The position numbers were made by a program, and so were the translations under genes. DNA of 64,000 bases from Candidatus Bipolaricaulota bacterium (lineage in GTDB: Bacteria; Bipolaricaulota; Bipolaricaulia; RBG-16-55-9). Positions within the stretch are counted from its first letter, which is position 1. Each line of letters opens with the position of its first letter. The stretch covers positions 32,412 through 96,411 of the forward strand of contig JAHEOA010000051.1 of assembly GCA_018609825.1 (NCBI GenBank). Reading direction: 5' to 3'. The notes below the pieces were generated by a model, which made no database searches, was not told where the DNA came from, and saw only the letters and a program-made list of their open reading frames with translations. Below, one piece after another: positions 15,990-23,839 of the stretch.

Positions 15990-17229
15990 CGCTCACACCC
16001 GTGCGCTCCAGGCCGCCGGCGTTCCGATCCATCTCGGCCACGACGACGGTCGTCTGGCGGAGGATCACTCGATCGTCTATTCCTCGGCGATCGAGACCGA
16101 CAACGTGGAGCTCGAGGCAGCGACCCGTCAGTCGTTGCCAGTCTATCATCGCCAAGAGGTTCTCGGACAGCTGATCGCCAGCCATCGGACGCTGGCGATC
16201 GCCGGAACCCACGGCAAGACGACGACGAGCGCCATGACGGCGGCGCTGCTCAAGGAAGCCGGGCGCGATCCGTCCTATCTGGTGGGTGCCCCGTCGCCGT
16301 CGTTGGGCGGGCACGCTCGCCTGGGCGAGAGCCCCTGGCTCGTCGCGGAGGTCGACGAGAGCGACGGGCGGTTTCGTCGGTTTTCGCCAGAGATCGGGAT
16401 CGTGTGCAACGTCGATCGGGATCATCTCAATACTTACGGCACCGAGGCCTGCCTGGTCTCCGCGTTCCGACAGTTCGTCGGCCAGAGCCGCAAGGCGGTG
16501 CTGTCAGCCGATGACGCCCACACCGAAGCGTTGCGGCGTTCGGCTTCGGACGTCTGGACCTTCGGGCTCGACCGAGCCGCCGACCTGGAAGCCCGGGACA
16601 TTCGCCAACATCGACGGGCCACGACCGCGGATCTCTGGTTCCAAGGCCAGCGCATTGGGGAATTGGCCCTGCCGGCCCCCGGGCGCCACAACGTCGCCAA
16701 CGCGCTTGCGGCCCTGCTGGCCGGCTATCTGTCGGGGTTGGAGTTTCCCGAGATGATCGCCACGCTGGCGGCGTTCCAGCTTCCCGAGCGGCGCTTCCAA
16801 GTTCTGGAGGAGAACGGCCGAGTCGTGGTGGACGACTACGCGCACCTGCCCACACAGATCGCCGTCAACCTGGAGGCCGTCCGGCGCGGCTGGCAACCGA
16901 AGCGGGTCGTTGCCGTCTTTCAACCCCACCGATACTCGCGCATGAGCTATCTCCATAAGCACTTCGCGCAGGCGTTTCGCGGCGCGGACCTCGTCATCGT
17001 CTCGGACATCTATCCGGCGTTCGAGTCGCCCATCCCGGGGGTCAGTTCGCAGCGAATCGTGGACGCGATCCGACGTGAGCATGGGGATGTGCACTATCTG
17101 CCGACGCTCGCGGACGTGTATCGGTTCCTGGGTCGGCGATCCGAACCGGGCGACTTCATCATCGGCTTCGGCCCCGGCGACATCGGCGACGTGCTCCACC
17201 AGGTCGCCCGGGAAGGGAGGACGCTTTGA
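15871..17229 (+). CDS. murC: UDP-N-acetylmuramate--L-alanine ligase
   Basis: MurC attaches L-Ala, the first residue of the murein peptide, to UDP-MurNAc. The 452-residue protein has the Rossmann-like start YHFIGIGGDGMSALAWL, ATP loop GTHGKTTTS, the EVDESDGRF and DRDHLNTYG motifs of the central domain, and HNVANALAAL plus VVDDYAHLPTQI and FQPHRYSR in the C-terminal domain. ATG 15871 is preferred; TTG 15853 would add six residues. The whole 5' end lies inside murG. The stop overlaps the murB start (TTGA), so these genes are translationally coupled. Confidence 0.95.
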   Translation: MIPLRESYHFIGIGGDGMSALAWLLHERGHSVSGSDLRDNAHTRALQAAGVPIHLGHDDGRLAEDHSIVYSSAIETDNVELEAATRQSLPVYHRQEVLGQLIASHRTLAIAGTHGKTTTSAMTAALLKEAGRDPSYLVGAPSPSLGGHARLGESPWLVAEVDESDGRFRRFSPEIGIVCNVDRDHLNTYGTEACLVSAFRQFVGQSRKAVLSADDAHTEALRRSASDVWTFGLDRAADLEARDIRQHRRATTADLWFQGQRIGELALPAPGRHNVANALAALLAGYLSGLEFPEMIATLAAFQLPERRFQVLEENGRVVVDDYAHLPTQIAVNLEAVRRGWQPKRVVAVFQPHRYSRMSYLHKHFAQAFRGADLVIVSDIYPAFESPIPGVSSQRIVDAIRREHGDVHYLPTLADVYRFLGRRSEPGDFIIGFGPGDIGDVLHQVAREGRTL

Positions 17230-18116
17230 CGACACTGGCCGCGCCGCCCCGAACGATCGAGTCCGTCGTTCAACGGAACGTGCCGCTGGCGCCGTTGACG
17301 TCGTTGGGCATCGGCGGTCCCGCCCGACGATATGCGCGGCCGACCGACATCGATCAGGTGGCCGATTTGGTCCAATATGCCGAGGAGCATGATCTGGCTT
17401 GGATGGTTCTGGGCAACGGCACGAACGTTCTCTTTCCCGATACCGGGTTTCCGGGGTTGATCATCCATCTCGGCCGATGCTTCAGCCGGACCTGGATCGA
17501 CGAGGATCGACTGACGGTCCAATCGGGCGCCGGCCTCGGCGCCACCATGGGTCGGCTCCGCGCACAGGGATATCACGACTTTGACGGCCTGATCGGCATT
17601 CCGGGCTCGGTCGGCGGCGCGCTGACGATGAACGCCGGCAGCCGGGATACGACGATCGCGGACCCGCTCGAGCGGGTGACCGTGCTCAGACCCGACGGCC
17701 AGCTCCGGACCCTCTCGCCGGAGGAATGCGCCTTCGGCTATCGCGACAGCCTATTTCGGCAACGGGACTGGGTGATTCTCGAAGGGCAATTCCGGATCGG
17801 CGGCGCGAAGCGCGTCGACCCGCAGGCGCTCATGGCGCACCGCCGTCAGGTTCAGCCGCTGCGCCAGCCGAGCCCCGGCTGCGTGTTTGCCAACCCTCCG
17901 GGCCCACGAAGTGCCGGCCAACTGCTCGAGCAAGCCGGTCTCAAAGGGACACGAAGGGGCGGCGCGATGATCTCACCGCTTCACGCCAACTTTATGATCA
18001 ACGACCGACGAGCCACCGCTGCTGATCTACAAAATCTTATTGACATCGCCCGAGAGAGGGTGTATAAAGAGTTCGGGGTGGAGTTACGACTCGAACTCGT
18101 CGTCGTCCCCAACTGA
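17226..18116 (+). CDS. murB: UDP-N-acetylenolpyruvoylglucosamine reductase
   Basis: MurB reduces UDP-GlcNAc-enolpyruvate to UDP-MurNAc using FAD and NADPH. The 296-residue protein is of the short type II form: FAD-binding motifs LTSLGIGGPARRYARP, VLGNGTNVLF, the LIGIPGSVGGALTMNAG loop, FGYRDSLF (catalytic Ser position) and CVFANPPG, ending with the HANFMIN motif and the catalytic Glu region EFGVELRLE. It starts at TTG 17226 with a GGGAGG ribosome site and shares TTGA with the murC stop. Type II MurB is common in Gram-positives and deep-branching phyla. Confidence 0.95.
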   Translation: MTTLAAPPRTIESVVQRNVPLAPLTSLGIGGPARRYARPTDIDQVADLVQYAEEHDLAWMVLGNGTNVLFPDTGFPGLIIHLGRCFSRTWIDEDRLTVQSGAGLGATMGRLRAQGYHDFDGLIGIPGSVGGALTMNAGSRDTTIADPLERVTVLRPDGQLRTLSPEECAFGYRDSLFRQRDWVILEGQFRIGGAKRVDPQALMAHRRQVQPLRQPSPGCVFANPPGPRSAGQLLEQAGLKGTRRGGAMISPLHANFMINDRRATAADLQNLIDIARERVYKEFGVELRLELVVVPN

Positions 18117-18124
18117 GGCCTCTG

Positions 18125-18844
18125 GTGAGAGGGGGGATTCTCCTGGCGGTGGCTCTCGGCGGGTTGGCCTTCTTGGCCTGGCAGCTCGTGCCTTGGCCGG
18201 AGGCAGTTCCCGTCGTCGGACGTGTGGACGTCGGCGGTGTCGAACGCCTGGATCCGGAAAGCGTCCGGAACAGAAGCGGCATTGCCGTGGGAACGTCCTG
18301 GTCGTCTCAGGCCCAACGGCGGGCGATCGATGCGTTGACACGCCTGCCACGGGTCCGAACCGCCCACATCGTTGCCACGCCAATCGATTCCCAGAATGGC
18401 GTCGCCGTCAGCATTCAGATCGAGGAGCGACGGCCGTATGGCGTCGTCGAGCTCGAGGACGGCCAGCGCCACTGGGTCGACCGCCACGGCGTCCTGCTAG
18501 CTCGAGTGGAGCGTCAACCACCGTCATTGCCCGTTTTGTCCGGAGTTGACACGATCTCCTCGCCTCATGGCCCTCAGATCAAGTCGGATAACGGCGTCCG
18601 CGTCCTGCGCTCGTTCTACGCGCTGGGCGGCGACAAGCTGCGTCCGTTCGCATCGCTGCGCTTTCGGGGGTATGACCTGGCGTTGCACGCCCGCGCAGGG
18701 TGGCGCGCGCTGCTGCGGCCTCGAGACCTGTCGACGCAGATGGAACGGCTGCAGCGCGTGGTCGAGACGCTGCGCGCGGAGAGAGACCCAGGCTGGCGCA
18801 CGCTCGACTTGAGGGTGCCGGGTGAGCTGGTCATTGGACGATGA
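18125..18844 (+). CDS. ftsQ: Cell-division protein FtsQ/DivIB
   Basis: A 239-residue bitopic protein: short cytoplasmic start, one membrane helix (ILLAVALGGLAFLAWQL, about 4-20), a POTRA-type domain (VGRVDVGGVERLDPESV to IQIEERRPYGVVEL) and a beta domain with WVDRHGVLL and LDLRVPGELVIGR at its end. This is the FtsQ/DivIB architecture; it recruits FtsL/FtsB and FtsWI to the division site. It starts with GTG, 8 bases after murB. Position between murB and ftsA is the classical one (ddl is absent here). Confidence 0.88.
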   Translation: MRGGILLAVALGGLAFLAWQLVPWPEAVPVVGRVDVGGVERLDPESVRNRSGIAVGTSWSSQAQRRAIDALTRLPRVRTAHIVATPIDSQNGVAVSIQIEERRPYGVVELEDGQRHWVDRHGVLLARVERQPPSLPVLSGVDTISSPHGPQIKSDNGVRVLRSFYALGGDKLRPFASLRFRGYDLALHARAGWRALLRPRDLSTQMERLQRVVETLRAERDPGWRTLDLRVPGELVIGR

Positions 18845-18852
18845 GATCAGAC

Positions 18853-18882
18853 TTGACAACGCTCTGGGCTCTCCCCCAAGAT
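18853..18882 (+). promoter_or_regulatory. Possible internal promoter for ftsA-ftsZ
   Basis: A perfect -35 TTGACA, 18-base spacer and a poor -10 CAAGAT lie in the 81-base gap after ftsQ. This could raise ftsA-ftsZ expression above that of the upstream mur genes. Confidence 0.4.
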
Positions 18883-18925
18883 GAAGAGATCACCCCGCTC
18901 TTGAGGCGGTGAGAGGGATGAGACC

Positions 18926-20209
18926 ATGGTGAGAGGGAACGGGGGCTTGCTCATCGGGCTCGACATCGGCACGACGAAGGTCGTTACCCTCGTCGGCAGT
19001 GTCGAGAATGGGGTTATCGAGATCATCGGCATGGGCAAGGCTCCATCTCGCGGCCTGGAGAAGGGCGTCGTCGTCGACATCGGCGAGACGACCAATTCCA
19101 TTCGTCGATCCGTGGACGAAGCCGAAAACATGGCCGATATCGAGATCGATCAGGTCTTTGCCGGCATCGCCGGCAAGCATATCACCTCTATCAACAACTC
19201 CGGCACGGTCAGCATTTCCCGCGACAACCGCACGATTACGACCGATGACGTGCGACGCGTGATCGACACGGCCCAGGCGATTCAGATCGCGCCCGACGCT
19301 GAACTGATCCATGTGATTCCGCGTCAGTATATCGTGGACGGCCAGGAGGGGATCACCGACCCGGTCGGCATGACGGGCACCCGCCTGGAGGTCGACGTCC
19401 ACATCGTGACCGGCTCGATCACGGCCGTCCATAACATTTTCCGATGTGTCACCAACGTCGGCATCGACATCGAGAAGATCGTGCTGCAGCCGCTGGCCAG
19501 CAGCTACGCCGTGCTCTCCGAGGCCGAGAAGGAGCTCGGCGTGGTGCTCATGGACATCGGCGGCGGCACGACCGACATCGCGATCTTTCGGCGTGGCGAC
19601 ATCTGGTTTTCCAAGATATTGCCCATCGCGGGCGAGCATATCACCAACGACATCACCGTCGGCCTCAAGGTCGAGTACCAGGAGGCCGAGCGGATCAAAC
19701 GGACCGAAGGTCTTCCGCAAGTCGACGAGGTCAGCGGCGAGGAGCGCTTCGAGATCACCACGATCAGCGGCGAGAAGAAGAGCATCAGCAAACGGAAACT
19801 GGCCAAGATCATCGAGCCGCGGCTGGAAGAGCTGTTCGATTTGGCCATGGGCGAGATCGAGGACGCCGGCTATCGCGACCTGGTGCCGGCCGGGATCGTG
19901 CTGACGGGGGGCACGGCGCTGCTCAAAGGGATTCCCGAGTTCGTCCAGGAGCGCTACAACGTCGCCGTTCGCCGCGGGAAGACCCCCCAAGGGATTCACG
20001 GGCTGCGCGACATCGTGGAAAGCCCGGTCTACGCGACGGCGATCGGGTTGCTGAAGTACGCCATGGATTCGCGCGAGTTCGACTTCCGATACGGGGAAGG
20101 CCGTTACGATGAGGCCGGGGGCCCGCGCCGCAACGGCCGGGGCGACGACACGGTCTTCACCAAAGTCCTCCGCTGGCTCAACCAGGTCTTCCGCGGATCG
20201 GCCAGCTAA
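18926..20209 (+). CDS. ftsA: Cell-division actin homologue FtsA
   Basis: FtsA tethers FtsZ filaments to the membrane and recruits the divisome. The 427-residue protein has actin-fold ATP motifs: GLLIGLDIGTTKVVTLVG (phosphate 1), LMDIGGGTTDIAIF (phosphate 2) and GIVLTGGTALLKGI (adenosine), plus the 1C domain after GRRNAI-like text (ETTNSIRRSVDEAE). The end, VFTKVLRWLNQVF, is an amphipathic helix that fits the membrane-targeting sequence of FtsA. It lies 82 bases after ftsQ and 34 bases before ftsZ. Confidence 0.95.
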   Translation: MVRGNGGLLIGLDIGTTKVVTLVGSVENGVIEIIGMGKAPSRGLEKGVVVDIGETTNSIRRSVDEAENMADIEIDQVFAGIAGKHITSINNSGTVSISRDNRTITTDDVRRVIDTAQAIQIAPDAELIHVIPRQYIVDGQEGITDPVGMTGTRLEVDVHIVTGSITAVHNIFRCVTNVGIDIEKIVLQPLASSYAVLSEAEKELGVVLMDIGGGTTDIAIFRRGDIWFSKILPIAGEHITNDITVGLKVEYQEAERIKRTEGLPQVDEVSGEERFEITTISGEKKSISKRKLAKIIEPRLEELFDLAMGEIEDAGYRDLVPAGIVLTGGTALLKGIPEFVQERYNVAVRRGKTPQGIHGLRDIVESPVYATAIGLLKYAMDSREFDFRYGEGRYDEAGGPRRNGRGDDTVFTKVLRWLNQVFRGSAS

Positions 20210-20243
20210 CCGTGCGGGATAGGAGATGAGGGAGGAGCGAGTC

Positions 20244-21371
20244 ATGGAACGGGCACGTCGCAACAATGGACTCGCCCGGATTCGAGTCGTCGGCGTCGGC
20301 GGCGGCGGTTGCAACGCCGTGAGCCGCATGATGCAGGCCAAGGTCAAGGACGTGGACCTGGTGGCCGTCAACACCGACGCGCAGGTCCTTGAGGTGATTG
20401 AAGCGCATCAGCACGTCCAGATCGGCTCCAAGCTGACGGGCGGCTTGGGGGCCGGCGGCGATCCCGAAGTGGGGCGCCGGGCTGCTGAAGAGTCCGAGGG
20501 GGAAATGCACGATATCCTGGAGGACATCGACATGCTTTTCATCACGTCCGGCATGGGGGGCGGCACCGGCACGGGCGCCGCGCCCGTGATCGCCCGACTG
20601 GCTCAGGAAGCGGGCGTGCTCAACGTCGGCATCGTCACCCGCCCGTTCGCGTTTGAAGGCCATCAGCGGGCCGAGCGTTCCAAGAAAGGCATCGAAGAGC
20701 TGCGCCAGTACGTCGACACGCTCATCACCATTCCGAACGACCGGTTGCTGAAAGTGGCTCCCGCGGATCTGCCGCTGATGCAGGCGTTCGACCTCGTCGA
20801 CGACATCCTGCGCCAGGGCGTCCAGGGCATCACCGACCTCATCACCACGCCCGGCATGATCAACATGGACTTCGCCGACGTGGAGACGACCATGCGCAAA
20901 GCCGGCACGGCGCTCATGGGCATCGGCGAAGGCGAGGGCGAGGGGCGCACCCGCGAGGCCGCCCGCAGCGCGATCACGAGTCCGCTGTTGGAGGGCTCGG
21001 TCGAGGGCGCCCAACGCGTGATCATGAACATCACCGGCGGCATGGACCTGACATTGGAGGAGGTCACCGAGGCGGCTCAGCTGATCCGCGAAGCCGTTTC
21101 CGAATCGGCCGACATCTTCTTCGGCACGACCGTGAAGGACGAGTTCGACGGACTGAAGATCACGCTCATCGCCACCGGCTTCAAGCCCATTGAGGACGAG
21201 GAGTTCGAGGAGCTGGAGTCCGAGGACGAGTTCAAGGAGTACGAGGCCCAGTTCAACCACGATCGCAACAACCACGACGACTCGTCATCGTCGCGCAAGC
21301 GTGAGCGCGTGGGCGACTGGGACATTCCGACGTTTATTCGCCGCCGTGGCGGCGAAGACGACGAAGACTAG
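20244..21371 (+). CDS. ftsZ: Cell-division tubulin homologue FtsZ
   Basis: FtsZ polymerises with GTP into the Z ring. The 375-residue protein has [11 protein letters not shown], the tubulin signature [13 protein letters not shown], the synergy loop NMDFADVET and a disordered, acidic/Ser-rich linker ending in the conserved C-terminal peptide [11 protein letters not shown], which binds FtsA and other partners, followed by a short acidic tail. ATG 20244 is chosen over ATG 20226 because GGGAGGA lies 7 bases before it, while the earlier ATG has a ribosome site with no spacing. Last gene of the division cluster, convergent with dnaN; the 98-base gap holds a small CGATCG-TT-CGATCG hairpin (21425-21438) without a T run. 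Confidence 0.96.
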   Translation: MERARRNNGLARIRVVGVGGGGCNAVSRMMQAKVKDVDLVAVNTDAQVLEVIEAHQHVQIGSKLTGGLGAGGDPEVGRRAAEESEGEMHDILEDIDMLFITSGMGGGTGTGAAPVIARLAQEAGVLNVGIVTRPFAFEGHQRAERSKKGIEELRQYVDTLITIPNDRLLKVAPADLPLMQAFDLVDDILRQGVQGITDLITTPGMINMDFADVETTMRKAGTALMGIGEGEGEGRTREAARSAITSPLLEGSVEGAQRVIMNITGGMDLTLEEVTEAAQLIREAVSESADIFFGTTVKDEFDGLKITLIATGFKPIEDEEFEELESEDEFKEYEAQFNHDRNNHDDSSSSRKRERVGDWDIPTFIRRRGGEDDED

Positions 21372-21469
21372 CCTGCAACGCCCCCCGCAGCCTGCCGAAT
21401 GAGCTCCTCCCCCGTGTGTCGCGTCGATCGTTCGATCGGGCTGTTGGATGATCCGGGTCAGGATCGATG

Positions 21470-22594
21470 TCAGTCCATCCGAATCGGCATGCAGACGTAG
21501 AGAAAGCCCTGATCGTCCTCGCCGTCGCTGGGCTCCAACAGTCCGGCGCTTTCGCCGTCCTTGAGCCAGAGCACGACCTCCGAGGACGTCATGCGCCGCA
21601 GCGCATCAATCAGGTATTCGCCGCGGAACGACACCGAGAGGGACTCGGCATCCTTGAGCAAGGGGACGCGCTCTTCCGCTTGGCCTTTCTCAGCGGACGA
21701 GGATCGCACCAGGAGCGTGCCGTCTTGGGATTCCAGGATCACCGCGCCCGATTCGGTGGCCGTGGTGATCTCGGCTCGGCCGAGCGCGTCGAGGAACGCG
21801 TCGCGATTGAGGCGCAGCCCGACGGAATTGTCCGAGGGAATGACCCGCTCAAAGTCCGGATACTCCTCCTGAATGAGGCGGGCCGCGAAGGTGACGTTTT
21901 CGGTTTGCACGAACAGATGGTCGCTGCCGTGGGCGAGCGCCACGGTCTCGTCGTCGAGACCACTCAGGATGCTCTGCAGGTCCTTGAGCGCGTCGGCGTC
22001 GACGAGATACTCGCCCTCGGGCGTCTCGGCCGCGAGCTTTTCCTCCTTGAGCGCGAGTCGATAACCGTTGGTCGCGACCAACTTGATCGTCTCGCCCTCG
22101 GTCAGGATGTCGACCCCCGTCAGATTGAGCCGTGAGGTCTCGCGAGCGCTCATGGCCGCAAACGTCGTCCGCTCTAGGGCCCGCACCAGGCGCTCGCGCT
22201 CGATGGGACAGAGCGCTTCATCGGGCGCCTCCGGGATGTCGGGATAGTCCTCCAACGGCAACAGCAGCAGCTCGAACGTGGCGTCCCCGGAGCTGATGAC
22301 GAGCTTGTCGCCCGCGTCGTCCATGTGAACGCTCAACGTGCCGGCGGGCAGTCGCCCGGTGATCTTGCCCAGCAGCTGGCCGCTCAGGACGCACTCCCCG
22401 TCGCTTCCATGGTTCTCGATCGGAATCGTGGTGGCGATCGCGCGTTCCAGGTCGGTGGCGACGAGCTTCAACCTCGATCCCTGAACGGACAGTTTCAGTC
22501 CGGCCAGAATGGGCAGCGTGCTTCCCGATCCCAGGGCTCGACTGGCCGTCTTCACCCCAAATGCCATCTCGGCTTTGTCACACTGAAATTCCAT
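21470..22594 (-). CDS. dnaN: DNA polymerase III sliding clamp (beta subunit)
   Basis: The beta clamp holds the replicative polymerase on DNA. The 374-residue protein has the three-domain clamp layout: MEFQCDKAEMAFGVKTASRAL and LPILAGLKLS in domain 1, RALERTTFAAMSARETSRLNLTG split between the domain 2 start, and YPDFERVIP in domain 3, ending in YVCMPIRMD, the family's usual C-terminus (YVLMPMRL type) that forms part of the peptide-binding pocket. It is not next to dnaA or oriC here but last in lspA-tmk-dnaN, overlapping tmk by 17 bases. Confidence 0.95.
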   Translation of the reverse strand: MEFQCDKAEMAFGVKTASRALGSGSTLPILAGLKLSVQGSRLKLVATDLERAIATTIPIENHGSDGECVLSGQLLGKITGRLPAGTLSVHMDDAGDKLVISSGDATFELLLLPLEDYPDIPEAPDEALCPIERERLVRALERTTFAAMSARETSRLNLTGVDILTEGETIKLVATNGYRLALKEEKLAAETPEGEYLVDADALKDLQSILSGLDDETVALAHGSDHLFVQTENVTFAARLIQEEYPDFERVIPSDNSVGLRLNRDAFLDALGRAEITTATESGAVILESQDGTLLVRSSSAEKGQAEERVPLLKDAESLSVSFRGEYLIDALRRMTSSEVVLWLKDGESAGLLEPSDGEDDQGFLYVCMPIRMD

Positions 22595-23240
22595 TGAATC
22601 CTCCTTCCCCAGAGGCCGTCGGCAACGCGGTCTCGTGCTCTATCGCTTTCAGGAGATCCTGGAACAGGTCGTCGACGGGCTGATTGGCGTCAATGCGAAC
22701 GATTTCCGGGCATTCCCGAGCGAGCGCGTCATAGCCCTCGGCCACACGCTCCAGGAACGCCAAGCCTTCCCCCTCCAATCGATCGGGTGGACGCGCCGCC
22801 TGGAGGCGCTCCCAGGCGACATCGGCTGGGATGTCCAGCCAGAGTACCAGGTTCGGTCGGATGTCCTGGGTCGCCTCGGCGTTCAACCGACGGATCAGCT
22901 CAATGTCAAGGCCTCGACCATATCCCTGGTAGGCGATGCTCGAGTAATCATAGCGATGGGAGATGACGACGGCATCCCGTTCGAGGGCGGGCCGAACCTC
23001 TTGGCGGATGAGCTCGTGGCGCGAGGCTTCGAGCATCAGCAGTTCGCTCAAGGGCGCCAGGTGGCCGCGTGCGTCCAGGATCAGCTCCCGGAGCCGCTCC
23101 CCGACTTCGGTGCCGCCCGGCTCCTCCACCCGGCGCACGTCATGGCCGTGGCCTCGGAGGTGACCCGTGAGCCGATCGAGGAGGGTCGTCTTGCCGCTGC
23201 CGTCGATCCCCTCCAGCGCAATGAACGTCCCGCCGGTCAC
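22578..23240 (-). CDS. tmk: Thymidylate kinase
   Basis: Tmk phosphorylates dTMP to dTDP. The 220-residue P-loop kinase has Walker A GIDGSGKT (11-18), RVEEPGGTEVGERLR, the LID-type RPPDRLEGEG and YQGYGRGLD. The start is a GTG that overlaps the lspA stop (GTGA). One residue is odd: the family's DR(Y/F/H) motif, whose Asp is nearly invariant, reads HRY here (His95-Arg96 in VISHRYDYSS). All other motifs are intact, so the enzyme is probably functional, but the substitution deserves a check. Confidence 0.93.
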   Translation of the reverse strand: MTGGTFIALEGIDGSGKTTLLDRLTGHLRGHGHDVRRVEEPGGTEVGERLRELILDARGHLAPLSELLMLEASRHELIRQEVRPALERDAVVISHRYDYSSIAYQGYGRGLDIELIRRLNAEATQDIRPNLVLWLDIPADVAWERLQAARPPDRLEGEGLAFLERVAEGYDALARECPEIVRIDANQPVDDLFQDLLKAIEHETALPTASGEGGFNGISV

Positions 23241-23722
23241 GCGCGCACCTCGCTTCGCAGCAGATAGAAGACCACGAGCCCGGTTCCGACCACAATGGAG
23301 GTGTCAGCCACGTTGAACGTGGGCCAGCGCAGCGTCGACGACGCCCCGACTTCTATGAAGTCGACCACGTAGCCGAGCCGCGCTCGATCAATGAAGTTCC
23401 CCAGCGCCCCGCCCGCGATCATCGTCAGCCCGGTGGACGCCACTCTATGAGGAATGCGCCCGGAGACGAGGGGCCCCAGAATGGCGACAATCACCAGGCC
23501 GGTCACCACCGTGAGCGCCGTGCCGTAGTCGGCAAACAGACTGAACGCGCCGCCAGTGTTGTGTGCCAGGTCGATCTCCACGTAGCCGAGCGATCCGCGC
23601 CAGATCGTGAGCGGTTGCGCGACGGACCGGACGACAACGGCTTTGCTGGCTTGGTCGACGGCGGCAATGACCGCGGGGCCGCCCAGCGCGGCCCAGGCCA
23701 TGCGGCGCTCGATGGTGACCAT
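23237..23722 (-). CDS. lspA: Lipoprotein signal peptidase (signal peptidase II)
   Basis: LspA cleaves prolipoproteins in the membrane. The 161-residue protein has four hydrophobic segments and all family motifs: AAVDQASKAVV, AHNTGGAFSLF, GGALGNFIDRARLGYVVDFI and PTFNVADTSI, which carry the two catalytic Asp residues. ATG 23722 is chosen because the -10 TATATA ends 8 bases upstream, predicting a leaderless mRNA; ATG 23701 is an alternative. It leads lspA-tmk-dnaN, with a 4-base overlap to tmk. Confidence 0.95.
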   Translation of the reverse strand: MVTIERRMAWAALGGPAVIAAVDQASKAVVVRSVAQPLTIWRGSLGYVEIDLAHNTGGAFSLFADYGTALTVVTGLVIVAILGPLVSGRIPHRVASTGLTMIAGGALGNFIDRARLGYVVDFIEVGASSTLRWPTFNVADTSIVVGTGLVVFYLLRSEVRA

Positions 23723-23730
23723 ATGCCTCG

Positions 23731-23759
23731 TATATAACCGATCTGCGCAAATCACGCAA
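23731..23759 (-). promoter_or_regulatory. Promoter of lspA-tmk-dnaN, predicted leaderless
   Basis: Minus strand: TTGCGT (23759-23754), 17 bases, TATATA (23736-23731), then exactly 8 bases to ATG 23722. It starts right after the terminator of the upstream giant gene. Confidence 0.65.
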
Positions 23760-23761
23760 CG

Positions 23762-23806
23762 ACAAACGGGACAGCCGACCGTTAACGGGTCGGGTCGGCC
23801 GTCCCG
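23762..23806 (-). terminator. Rho-independent terminator of the giant CARDB gene
   Basis: Minus strand: a 13-bp stem (arms 23806-23794 and 23779-23767, one G-U pair in the RNA) with a 14-base loop, followed by TTTGTCGTT. It lies 34 bases after the stop codon of the 1656-residue protein and just before the lspA promoter. This is the clearest terminator in the window. Confidence 0.8.
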
Positions 23807-23839
23807 CATTCGCCAATAACGGGCTTCACAGGCCCTCGA

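Noticed and set aside
18890..20374. Long reading frame on the minus strand opposite ftsA (494 codons)
   Set aside because: It is the antisense shadow of ftsA/ftsZ: composition is typical of complemented GC-rich codons and it has no ribosome site or promoter. The same holds for 52379-54010 opposite the CLC gene, 57254-59020 opposite fabD/fabG and 6811-8592 opposite comM/bamA.
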